Assembly: GCA_029259935.1 (NCBI GenBank)
Contig: JAJDEH010000408.1
Location: 1 to 64,000 of the forward strand
Length of the DNA: 64,000 nucleotides
Reading direction: 5' to 3'
Source of the DNA: Planctomycetota bacterium
GTDB lineage: Bacteria; Planctomycetota; Planctomycetia; Pirellulales; Pirellulaceae
Shown: positions 9,345 through 16,839 of the stretch, one piece after another
Layout: each line of letters opens with the position of its first letter
How positions within the stretch are numbered: position 1 is the stretch's first letter
The notes under the pieces: model-generated
What the model saw: only the letters and a program-made list of their open reading frames with translations
Told to the model about the DNA's origin: nothing
Database searches by the model: none
Translations under genes and position numbers: made by a program

Positions 9345-10423
9345 ACGACGAGAGCAAATCGTCCCATCGGTTTCTGACGCTGCGCGCGGCGTTTGGGTTG
9401 CTCACGGCGTATTGCGTTCTTTTCGCGCTTTCGGGTTTCATGCTCCACGAGCTATCGCCGCCGGGACGCATTCTGCTGGTAATTATGATCGCTGCGATTC
9501 CACCCGCGGCAATCTGCGCCCTCCGTTGGCACTGGAAGGAGAAGGTTGTTCTTTCACTAAATCTGTTCTTTGTTGCAATGATCTTCGTGCTGCCGATCAT
9601 TCAAGCGACCCGCGAACCGGATACGCGGTCGCCACTTTGTAATAATTACCTGATGCAAACGGTACTCGCATTGCACGGTTATCATGAAGTCCATGGCCAA
9701 CTGCCACCGGCTTACATAGCCGACGAAGATGGCACGCCGATACACAGTTGGCGAGTGCTGGTCTTACCCTACATGGAAATCGGCGGCCTACTGGGTTCTT
9801 CCAAGTTCAGCTATGACTTCAGCAAGCCATGGGATGCTCCTGAGAATCTTGCATTTCGCAATTCCTTCACTCCCGGCCCCTACGCCGCGTGTCCGTATTG
9901 CGGAGCCAACCACAAACCCGATGAGACGATGGTTGTCGCGGTCACGGGTGAAGGGACGGCGTGGCCAGGCACTACCTCAATATCCTTCGACGATGTTACC
10001 GACGGCACGGACTCGACGATCTGCCTCGTAAGTATCGCCAACTCTGGAATCGCTTGGACGGAGCCTCGTGATCTTCAAGTCGGCTCGTTTAGAATTGCCG
10101 ATGTCGCCAAATCCAGTAATCAAGTCAGCGGCGATCATGGCGCCGGTATTTACGTGGCGCGACTCGACGGAGGCATCGAGTTCCTCAATGCCACGATCGA
10201 GATGGACGAGTTGCAAGCTCTGTGTACGATCAACGCGGGCGATGTTGCAGGCGACGAGCACTTCGGCCAGGCAACGGAGGGCTCTCGTTTTAATGAGGCG
10301 GCTATCCCCGGCATAATCATGGCGATGGTTGTCCTGTTTGCCGTGATGCTTTTCAGTGAGGAGCTTTCACAAATCTCACATAAGCACGGTACGAAAATCA
10401 GCGGCACGAGTCCTGGACCGTGA
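9341..10423 (+). CDS. DUF1559-like membrane protein, copy 2
   Basis: This paralog of the previous gene has 360 residues and starts at a GTG that overlaps the upstream TGA by 4 nt, so translational coupling is likely. The layout is the same: three N-terminal hydrophobic helices, the DUF1559-like domain (LHGYHEVHGQLPPAYIAD, DGTPIHSWRVLVLPYMEIGG, HGAGIYVARLDGGIEFLN) and a C-terminal helix. Its tail ISHKHGTKIS is shared with copy 1. Its central DNA (around 9660-9700) is nearly identical to copy 3, suggesting recent duplication or gene conversion. A C-x-x-C pair (CPYC) lies in the region that also reads CAYC and CHYC in the other copies. Confidence 0.8.
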   Translation: MNDESKSSHRFLTLRAAFGLLTAYCVLFALSGFMLHELSPPGRILLVIMIAAIPPAAICALRWHWKEKVVLSLNLFFVAMIFVLPIIQATREPDTRSPLCNNYLMQTVLALHGYHEVHGQLPPAYIADEDGTPIHSWRVLVLPYMEIGGLLGSSKFSYDFSKPWDAPENLAFRNSFTPGPYAACPYCGANHKPDETMVVAVTGEGTAWPGTTSISFDDVTDGTDSTICLVSIANSGIAWTEPRDLQVGSFRIADVAKSSNQVSGDHGAGIYVARLDGGIEFLNATIEMDELQALCTINAGDVAGDEHFGQATEGSRFNEAAIPGIIMAMVVLFAVMLFSEELSQISHKHGTKISGTSPGP

Positions 10424-11511
10424 ACGACCGCAAGCAAACGCCGAGCCGGTTCCTCACTCTGCGCGGGGCGTTCGGATACCTTACGACCTACTGCGTTCTC
10501 TTTGCTTTGGCCGCGTCACTCTTTCGCGAGTGGTCTTGGCTGAATCGCGGACTGCTGGTAGTCAACCTTGTTGTCATTCCACCCGGAGCGATTAGTCTGC
10601 GCAAGCTCAGGCCGTTTGCTTTTGTTATCTCGTTGGCTCTGCTCGGTGGCGCACTGTTGCTTGCGTTGCCGATGTCTCAACCACCACAACCACCACGCGG
10701 CGGCGGTTCGTGGCCAAGCTGCAACAACAATCTCAAGCAGGTGGCGCTCGCATTGCACGGTTATCATGAAGTCCATGGCCAACTGCCGCCCGCCTACATA
10801 GCCGACGAGGATGGCAAGCCGATCCACAGTTGGCGAGCCCTGCTTTTCCCATACATGGAACTCGGAGGCGTATTAGGTTCTTCCGAGCTCAGCTATGACT
10901 TCAGTAAGCCATGGGATGCCCCGGAGAATCTTGAGTTTCTCAATCGTGTCGACGTCAGCACCTACGCCCCGTGTCATTATTGCGGAGCTAACCACAATGC
11001 CGGTGAGACCATGATTGTTGCGGTCACGGGGGAGGGGACGGCGTGGCCAGGCCCGAATTCAACAACCTTCGACGATGTTACCGACGGCATGGACTCGACG
11101 ATCTGCCTCGTGAGTATCGCCAACTCTGGAATCGCTTGGACGGAGCCTCGTGATCTTGAAGCCGGCTCGTTTACCATTGCCGACGTCGCCACATCCAGTA
11201 GTCAAGTCAGCGGCGACCATGGTGCCGGTGTCTACGTGGCGCGAATCGACGGCAGCGTTGGGTTTCTCAAAGAGACGATCGACGTCAGCGAGCTACATGC
11301 CTTGTGCACGATCGACGCCGGCGACATCGTGACGCGCGAACACTTTGGACAAGCGACCAAGGGTGTCTACTCAAACCACTCTCATTACGATGATGAAGTA
11401 ACGGCCGGGCTGCTGTTGGCGATCATGGTTTTGGCGGCGGTGATCATCATCGGCCGGTCCAAGCGACAGCGTCCGGCCTCCTATTGGCAATCTTGGTCCT
11501 GGCGGCGGTGA
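10420..11511 (+). CDS. DUF1559-like membrane protein, copy 3 (altered C-terminus)
   Basis: Third tandem paralog, 363 residues, again starting at a GTG that overlaps the upstream stop (GTGA). It keeps the three N-terminal helices and the DUF1559-like domain (LHGYHEVHGQLPPAYIAD, YDFSKPWDAPEN, HGAGVYVARIDGSVGFLK), but has a Pro/Gly-rich linker in place of the QAARE-like remnant. The C-terminus differs: after the helix LLLAIMVLAAVIII the frame runs into a 68-bp duplicated segment read out of frame and ends RPASYWQSWSWRR. The original tail has probably been changed by that event. It is convergent with the SDR gene. Confidence 0.8.
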   Translation: MNDRKQTPSRFLTLRGAFGYLTTYCVLFALAASLFREWSWLNRGLLVVNLVVIPPGAISLRKLRPFAFVISLALLGGALLLALPMSQPPQPPRGGGSWPSCNNNLKQVALALHGYHEVHGQLPPAYIADEDGKPIHSWRALLFPYMELGGVLGSSELSYDFSKPWDAPENLEFLNRVDVSTYAPCHYCGANHNAGETMIVAVTGEGTAWPGPNSTTFDDVTDGMDSTICLVSIANSGIAWTEPRDLEAGSFTIADVATSSSQVSGDHGAGVYVARIDGSVGFLKETIDVSELHALCTIDAGDIVTREHFGQATKGVYSNHSHYDDEVTAGLLLAIMVLAAVIIIGRSKRQRPASYWQSWSWRR

Positions 11512-11542
11512 TCATCAGCATACGGTTCAAGTCAAGGCGTCC
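11407..11542 (+). repeat. Imperfect direct duplication (68-bp period) at the end of DUF1559 copy 3
   Basis: The segment starting at 11407, which contains TTGGCGATCATGGTTTTGGC, recurs from 11475 as TTGGCAATCTTGGTCCTGGC, followed in both copies by GGCGGTGATCATCA. Because the period is 68, not 69, the second copy is out of frame, though it would encode a very similar hydrophobic helix (LLLAILVLAAVIIS) if a base were restored. This points to a duplication followed by a 1-bp deletion. Confidence 0.8.
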
Positions 11543-11567
11543 AGGGCAACGGAGGCGGGTCGCTGAC

Positions 11568-12362
11568 TCACTGCCACTGGTCGGGCATGTCAGGTTGTTG
11601 CCAGATGCTCATGCCGCCGTCCACAAGTAGCATTTGTCCGTGGACGTGCCGGGCGGCGTCGCTTACCAAGTATACGGCGCCGCTTCCACAAACTTCCGCC
11701 GCCGGCACCTGCCCGTTGGGGGTGTGCAATTCCATCCAGCGGCGAAATCGAGGACTCTCTTCGATGACCGATGTCAGCGGCGTCACGACCAATCCCGGTG
11801 CCAGCCCGTTGACGCGAATATTGCGTGGTGCCAACTCGACACACAACGTCTTGACCATCATCTCGACGGCCCCTTTCGACGTGTCGTAGCCCGAGTGGAC
11901 CGGTTCCGCCATGCGGCCATTGATCGATCCGATCATCAGTACTCTTCCCGCGATTTGATTTTCGATCCAGTGGCGAGCGAATCGCTGAGTTAGAAAAAAG
12001 GGAGCATGCACGTTCAGCCGCATCGTCCGCTCGAATCGCTCGTACTCCATTTCCAGAAAGGGAACATCGTCGTAGGTGCCCGCGTTGTTGACCAGAATGT
12101 CGATGCCCGGCATCTGCTGCCGCGCTTGGTCAAAGATTTCCGTCACGACCGATTCGGTCGGTCCCGAAAGATCGCCGGTGATAAACCGAGCATCGATTCC
12201 GAAAGATTGGCAGCGACGCACCACTTCTTCGGATTCGGTGGTGGCTTGGCGTCCGTGCAGGACAACGTTCGCGCCGGCGGCGGCGAAAGCTTCGGCAATC
12301 GCTCGACCTACGCCCTTGGTCGATCCGGTCACCAGCGCCGCATGGCCCTTGAGGTCGATCAT
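11568..12362 (-). CDS. SDR-family NAD(P)-dependent oxidoreductase
   Basis: Classical short-chain dehydrogenase with a Rossmann fold, cytosolic. Visible motifs are the cofactor-binding TGSTKGVGRA, ILVNNAGTYD, the catalytic Ser in MIGSINGRM, the catalytic YxxxK in GYDTSKGAVEMMVKTL, and the late NVRVNGLAPG-type segment (NIRVNGLAPGLVVTPL). The start at 12362 (MIDLKGHAALVTGSTKG) fits the family; the frame extends upstream to 12422, but the extra 20 residues look non-coding. The length of 264 residues is normal. The substrate cannot be told from the sequence. It is divergent from the GntR/ABC operon and convergent with DUF1559 copy 3. Confidence 0.92.
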   Translation of the reverse strand: MIDLKGHAALVTGSTKGVGRAIAEAFAAAGANVVLHGRQATTESEEVVRRCQSFGIDARFITGDLSGPTESVVTEIFDQARQQMPGIDILVNNAGTYDDVPFLEMEYERFERTMRLNVHAPFFLTQRFARHWIENQIAGRVLMIGSINGRMAEPVHSGYDTSKGAVEMMVKTLCVELAPRNIRVNGLAPGLVVTPLTSVIEESPRFRRWMELHTPNGQVPAAEVCGSGAVYLVSDAARHVHGQMLLVDGGMSIWQQPDMPDQWQ

Positions 12363-12559
12363 GATGTGGTTCCTTCGATGATGTGTGCAAGCATTATGTT
12401 TCCTTACCGACCGGTATGGCAAAATCCACTTTCGAACTGGCTCGGCCGATCAACTTCGCGCGATCTCCATAACCATGATAAGAGAATAGCGGAGAAAATA
12501 GGACCACCGTAAGCTGCCAATAAATTTCACAAAATCCCACTTATTCTCACACCGGTCAC

Positions 12560-12600
12560 TTGACGCATGCCGCCTTATTGTATTACTGTATTAATACAGT
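12560..12600 (+). promoter_or_regulatory. Promoter with perfect palindromic operator for the GntR/ABC operon
   Basis: A 16-bp perfect palindrome, ACTGTATTAATACAGT, lies at 12585-12600, 19 bp before the ATG of the GntR gene. TTGACG at 12560-12565 could be the -35, which places a weak -10 (TACTGT, 12584-12589) inside the palindrome. YtrA-subfamily regulators bind AT-rich palindromes of this kind in their own promoters, so autoregulation is likely. The palindrome is seen directly; the binding protein is inference. Confidence 0.65.
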
Positions 12601-12619
12601 TGTTAAACGCGAGGTTCCC

Positions 12620-13006
12620 ATGCAGATTCGGATCACCGGCAACGATGGCGTGCCGATCTATCTTCAAGTCGTCAATCAGGTGAAGTACTTGGTGGCTTCC
12701 GGACGGTTGGAAGCGGGCCAGCGGATTCCGCCCGTGCGGCAGTTGGCCGAGCAATTGCTGGTGAATCCCAACACGGTCGCGCGAGCTTACCGGGAACTGG
12801 AAACCGCCGGTGTTATCACCACGCGACGCGGCGCGGGTGCCTTTGTTTCCAACGGCGGCTCGCCACTCGCGCGGCGCGAGCAAAACAAAATACTCAACGA
12901 GCGCATCGACACGTTATTGGCCGAGGCACGGCAGATGAATGTCGATGTGGATACACTTCTCAAGATGGTCAAACAACGGGGCCGGCAACTAAAATCAACT
13001 CAGTAA
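12620..13006 (+). CDS. GntR-family transcriptional regulator (YtrA subfamily)
   Basis: A 128-residue protein with an N-terminal winged helix-turn-helix: VPIYLQVVNQVKYLVASGRL, then PPVRQLAEQLLVNPNTVARA and YRELETAGVITTRRGAGAFV. A short C-terminal helical region of about 40 residues replaces the usual ligand-binding domain, which defines the YtrA type. I chose the ATG at 12620, with GAGG a few bases upstream; the frame is open to 12560, but that would run through the promoter palindrome. It stands 14 bp upstream of an ABC ATPase and 1.0 kb upstream of the cognate permease, the standard YtrA arrangement. It probably represses the operon until an envelope stress or an unidentified ligand appears. 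Confidence 0.93.
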   Translation: MQIRITGNDGVPIYLQVVNQVKYLVASGRLEAGQRIPPVRQLAEQLLVNPNTVARAYRELETAGVITTRRGAGAFVSNGGSPLARREQNKILNERIDTLLAEARQMNVDVDTLLKMVKQRGRQLKSTQ

Positions 13007-13020
13007 TCGGGACACGGACC

Positions 13021-13953
13021 ATGAGCGACAAGGCTGGCGATCACATTATCGAAATTCAACATTTGATACGACGGTTTGGCGACAAGCTGGCGTTGGACGA
13101 CGTCAGCCTGAGTGTCCCGCGAGGCATAGTGTTTGGCCTAGTCGGCGAGAATGGCGCCGGCAAGACGACGCTCATCAAACACATACTCGGGCTGCTCAAA
13201 CCCCAACGGGGATCTGTTTCCGTGTTCGGAATGGATCCCGTCACCGATCCGGTGAACGTGTTGGGCCGCATTGGTTATCTCTCCGAAGAGCGGGATCTGC
13301 CGGATTTTCTGCGGGTGGGCGATCTGCTGTCGTTTACGCAGGCCTTTTATCCAAAGTGGGACGTTGCGTTCGCCGAGGAACTGCGCGAGATGTTCGAACT
13401 GAGGGCAGACCAGCGAATTCAAGGCCTATCGCGCGGCCAGCGGGCGCGAACCGGCTTGTTGATCGCGCTGGCTCATCGCCCCGAGTTGCTTGTATTGGAC
13501 GAACCCTCGTCGGGATTGGATCCGATCGTACGCCGCGACATTCTGGCCGCCATTATTCGTACGGTCGCCGACGAAGGACGGAACGTGTTATTTTCGTCGC
13601 ACTTGCTGGATGAAGTCGAACGGGTGGCCGACCAGGTGGCGATGTTGCACGAAGGCCGCCTGATCCTGTGCGATGAACTGAGCAAGATTGTCGGCAGCCA
13701 CCGCCGGTTGATGGTGCGCTTCGCCGAACCCCAGCCGGAAACTCTGCAGATCCCTGGCGCGCTGGCCTGCACGGGCGAGGGCCGCGAGTGGACCGTGGTT
13801 TGCAACGGCCAGTACGAATTGTTGAAGCGAAACGTCGTGCAAGCGGGCGCGGAGATCGTGGAAGAGGATCCCGCCAACTTGGACGAGATCTTTGTGGCGT
13901 GGGTCCGTTCCAGTCGCTCGCTCTCGCCGAAAGTGACCTCTTCAGACAGTTGA
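13021..13953 (+). CDS. ABC transporter ATP-binding protein
   Basis: A 310-residue ATPase of the drug/lipid exporter (CcmA/YtrB-like) group. Walker A is GENGAGKTT (about residues 41-49), the signature region is LSRGQRAR instead of the usual LSGGQ, Walker B is LLVLDEPSSGLD, and the switch His is in SSHLLDEV. The C-terminal 90 residues (RRLMVRFAEPQPETLQ onward) form the accessory domain seen in this group. It starts 14 bp after the GntR gene and is followed after 93 bp by the membrane subunit, so the three form one transcription unit. Confidence 0.93.
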   Translation: MSDKAGDHIIEIQHLIRRFGDKLALDDVSLSVPRGIVFGLVGENGAGKTTLIKHILGLLKPQRGSVSVFGMDPVTDPVNVLGRIGYLSEERDLPDFLRVGDLLSFTQAFYPKWDVAFAEELREMFELRADQRIQGLSRGQRARTGLLIALAHRPELLVLDEPSSGLDPIVRRDILAAIIRTVADEGRNVLFSSHLLDEVERVADQVAMLHEGRLILCDELSKIVGSHRRLMVRFAEPQPETLQIPGALACTGEGREWTVVCNGQYELLKRNVVQAGAEIVEEDPANLDEIFVAWVRSSRSLSPKVTSSDS

Positions 13954-14046
13954 CCCGATCATCGATTTCCCGGACGTTCATCGATTTCCCACACGGAGAA
14001 GACAAGTCACGCTCGGCGAGCGAGACCTACAGGAGTAACTCGAATC

Positions 14047-15675
14047 ATGCAATCCGTTCCCGTGGCATTATCGTGGCAGTGCTGGCGATCCGCGTTTCGA
14101 GGGGCCTTCCCCATCGCCATCGCGATGGCGGGATTCCTTCTTCTATTACACGGCGTGTTTCAGCGATTCGGTCTTGAGACGCTGAAAAGTGACGCGGGCC
14201 GTCAGATTCAGTTCAGTTTCTTTCTCGTCTCGGTGATGACCTGTCTGGCGGGAGTGATTCAGACACAAGCGACGCTGCAACGCCATTTCACGTTGCCCAT
14301 CTCGGCGCTGAAATTGGTTGGTTGGAAGATGCTTAGCGGGTCCCTTGTCGCCACGCTCATGTACTTGGTTGTCGCAATCGCGTTGAATCTTATCTTCGAC
14401 GCTCGCTGGTCGGTGGTGGGCGGGGTCTTGTTCGTGGCGGCCAGCGCGGCTTGGGCGCAGGCCATCAGTTGGTCTTTTCGATCGTCGATGTTCTATCGAG
14501 TGGTCGCCGGAATTGTGGCGACCCTCGTTTTCAGTTGGTGGTTGCTGGGCCGATACGATGCCGTGATTGAAGAAGGATTGCGTACTCGCGGCATTTGGGA
14601 CGAACTTACGACGTCGGAAGTCGTCACCATGTTGCTGGTCGCCGGCGCGGCCTACGTTGCCGCGGTGATCGGTGTCGCCTGGGATCGTCAAGGCGAAGGT
14701 CCCAACATGCGATCGCTGGGAAGGATCCTGGACAATCTCGCGTCCCGTTACGGTCGGCGCGGCGCGAATCGGTTGGCGCGCTTCGCCCCTTTCCTCAATC
14801 GTCGGCGGGCCATGATGTGGTTTGAATTGAGATCGAAAGGCGCGTTGATCGCGGGCGTCCTCCTTCTTCCCATCGCGACCGTCGTGGCGTGGTGCTATTG
14901 TCCGTGGATGGACCTCGAGGACACCGTGGGGCTGTGCCGAGGCATGACCTTGTTAAGCATCATGATGTCGGTCGCCCTGGGAGTTCTTTGCGCGCACACG
15001 GGGCCGAATGTGAAGTTGGGCAGCTTTCGCGCGACGCAACCGGTAAGCGATTCGGACATCGCTTTCACGATCCTTAAGGTAGTGGCAGTCGCCCTCGCGG
15101 TGGCCTGGGTTCTCTGGATATTGGGCCTGGCCGTCGTGGCGGGCCGCTTCATCGCCCGGGGCGACGGAGCGACGCTGTTGCGTGTGGTTCAGCGCGGGAA
15201 TGGTGGGATTCTCGTCAGCTTGGCAACCTGCATGGCTCTGTCGTGGAGTGCTGCCGGGCTGGCCGCGTCGGTGACCGTTTCTCGAAAATGGCTGCTGATG
15301 GCGCTCAATTACGTTGTGGTGGGAGGCGGAATTTTGAGCGTGGTGGCAGTCAAGCTCTTTGTTCCAGATCGAACTCAAGGAATCATTTTGGTTGGCGCGT
15401 TGATCGTCGGCGCCGCGGCGGCGATGATCGGAACTTTGACCGCTTACTTCTTTGCGATTAGAAAGAATTTGATCACTCGGTGGACCGTTGGCTGGAACAT
15501 CGCCATCGTGGCCGGCATAATTGGGCTGATCACTGTCCAACTCGGCTGGGACGCGTTTCAGGGAGGCTCGGGCTTTCCGTATCCCGTGTGGATGGTGTTA
15601 GTAGGCTTCGCCTTTTTAGCGGCGACGCCTTGTGCCACCGCGCCGCTGGCCGTCTCCTGGAATCGCCATCAATGA
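14047..15675 (+). CDS. ABC transporter membrane subunit (ABC-2-like)
   Basis: A 542-residue polytopic protein with about 12 hydrophobic segments spread over the whole length, the first around residues 20-37 (FPIAIAMAGFLLLLHGVF) and the last at about 510-530. There is no ATPase motif. Its position directly behind the YtrA-type regulator and the ATPase makes it the permease of that exporter. A 13-bp direct repeat, TCATCGATTTCCC, occurs twice (13959-13971 and 13978-13990) in the 93-bp spacer before it. Its stop overlaps the start of the next gene as ATGA, so the dehydratase is probably translated from the same message. Confidence 0.8.
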   Translation: MQSVPVALSWQCWRSAFRGAFPIAIAMAGFLLLLHGVFQRFGLETLKSDAGRQIQFSFFLVSVMTCLAGVIQTQATLQRHFTLPISALKLVGWKMLSGSLVATLMYLVVAIALNLIFDARWSVVGGVLFVAASAAWAQAISWSFRSSMFYRVVAGIVATLVFSWWLLGRYDAVIEEGLRTRGIWDELTTSEVVTMLLVAGAAYVAAVIGVAWDRQGEGPNMRSLGRILDNLASRYGRRGANRLARFAPFLNRRRAMMWFELRSKGALIAGVLLLPIATVVAWCYCPWMDLEDTVGLCRGMTLLSIMMSVALGVLCAHTGPNVKLGSFRATQPVSDSDIAFTILKVVAVALAVAWVLWILGLAVVAGRFIARGDGATLLRVVQRGNGGILVSLATCMALSWSAAGLAASVTVSRKWLLMALNYVVVGGGILSVVAVKLFVPDRTQGIILVGALIVGAAAAMIGTLTAYFFAIRKNLITRWTVGWNIAIVAGIIGLITVQLGWDAFQGGSGFPYPVWMVLVGFAFLAATPCATAPLAVSWNRHQ

Positions 15676-16706
15676 AAATCATCGACATTCGGGCTCACCA
15701 ACCACCGACACCTGGTTCACCGCCCGACTGGCGAACACAATTGGGCCAAATCGCCGTCCGGGTCGAGACCGACGCCGGCTTGACCGGCATTGGTGTTGGC
15801 GGCGGTGGAGCGGCCGGTATCCATGTGGTTGACACGGTATTGCGCGAGGTGCTGATCGGTCGCGACGCCGCGAATGTCGAAAAACTTCACCGCGACATGT
15901 GCGAACAAACCGTTTTTTACGGCCGTTCCGGCCTGGTAGTAATGGCGATTAGCGGCGTCGATCTGGCGCTGTGGGACCTGCGGGGCAAAGCGGCCAATCA
16001 ACCGGTCGCTCGGTTGCTGAATCCGCAAGTTGACTTGCACCGGTCGATTCCCACCTATGTCACGGTATTCGACGACGCGGCGACCCGCGAGGCCATGAGC
16101 CACGGGCACACGGCGGTAAAACTGCACGTGGAACGATTCGGCGACCGGCCAAAACCGGCAACGATCGCCGATTTGGTCGAAACGGTCCGGCAGCGACTGG
16201 GCCCCCATGCCATGCTGATGATCGACGCCTTCGCTCGCTGGGATGTCGACACAACCTTGGCGGTCGCGGAGGCGGTAGCGCCTTATGACGTCGCCTGGCT
16301 CGAAGAACCAATTCCGCCGGACCAGCTTGACGACTACCAGCGTCTGGCCGCGCAGAGTGCCGTTCCGATTGCCGGCGGCGAACACGAATACTTGGCCGCC
16401 GGATTTCAACACTTGGTCGATCGCCGCTTGCATGCGGTCCTACAACCCGACATCAACTGGTGCGGCGGCATGACCACGCTGGTCGAAGTCTACAAGATGG
16501 CTCAGCAAGCGGGCCTGCGCGTCTGTCCGCACCGAGGCTGCGAACCGTACGCCCTGCACGCCGTTGCGGCCCTGGACAAACAACCACTGGCCGAATCACC
16601 ACGAACGTGGTTCAACTGCCTGACGGGCGCGCCAGCAATCAACCAAGGAACAATCCGCGCAAACGATACGGCAGGATTCGGCGTCAGCCTGGACCATTCG
16701 CCCTAA
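15672..16706 (+). CDS. Enolase-superfamily (mandelate racemase/muconate lactonizing-like) dehydratase
   Basis: The ATG at 15672 overlaps the permease stop (ATGA) and gives 344 residues, starting MKIIDIRAHQPPTPGSPPDW. The N-terminal capping domain covers residues 1-115 and the (beta/alpha)7-beta barrel the rest. Metal ligands are readable: Asp in MLMIDAFARWDV, Glu in WLEEPIPPDQ and Glu in IAGGEHEYLAAG. A late His in VCPHRGCEPYALH is in the place of the catalytic His of rhamnonate/galactarate-type sugar-acid dehydratases. A sugar-acid dehydratase is the best guess; the substrate is not determined. Its location in an ABC exporter operon is odd and may be accidental. The frame is open upstream to 15480, inside the permease gene, and I reject that start. 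Confidence 0.85.
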   Translation: MKIIDIRAHQPPTPGSPPDWRTQLGQIAVRVETDAGLTGIGVGGGGAAGIHVVDTVLREVLIGRDAANVEKLHRDMCEQTVFYGRSGLVVMAISGVDLALWDLRGKAANQPVARLLNPQVDLHRSIPTYVTVFDDAATREAMSHGHTAVKLHVERFGDRPKPATIADLVETVRQRLGPHAMLMIDAFARWDVDTTLAVAEAVAPYDVAWLEEPIPPDQLDDYQRLAAQSAVPIAGGEHEYLAAGFQHLVDRRLHAVLQPDINWCGGMTTLVEVYKMAQQAGLRVCPHRGCEPYALHAVAALDKQPLAESPRTWFNCLTGAPAINQGTIRANDTAGFGVSLDHSP

Positions 16707-16745
16707 CTTGGGAAGCGGTTGGCGTTCTGTCAGGATCAAGATTGC

Positions 16746-16778
16746 GTAGGCCGGATCAAGCGAAACGCTGCTCCGGCA
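16746..16778 (+). repeat. Dispersed GGCCGGA palindromic element (REP-like), copy 1
   Basis: This 33-bp element begins GTAGGCCGGATCAAGCGAAA and ends CTGCTCCGGCA. It matches the reverse complement of 28537-28569 with one mismatch. GCCGGA near one end pairs with TCCGGC near the other, so it can fold as an imperfect hairpin. It lies between convergent genes, as REP elements often do. Confidence 0.8.
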
Positions 16779-16839
16779 GTCCTCAGTTTTCATTCGGTAC
16801 CACCCACGAGGACGTCATGTAAGGCCTGCCTGCCTTTGT

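Noticed and set aside
15480..15671. Upstream extension of the enolase-superfamily gene.
   Set aside because: It overlaps the permease in another frame; the ATG at 15672 with an ATGA junction matches the family N-terminus.
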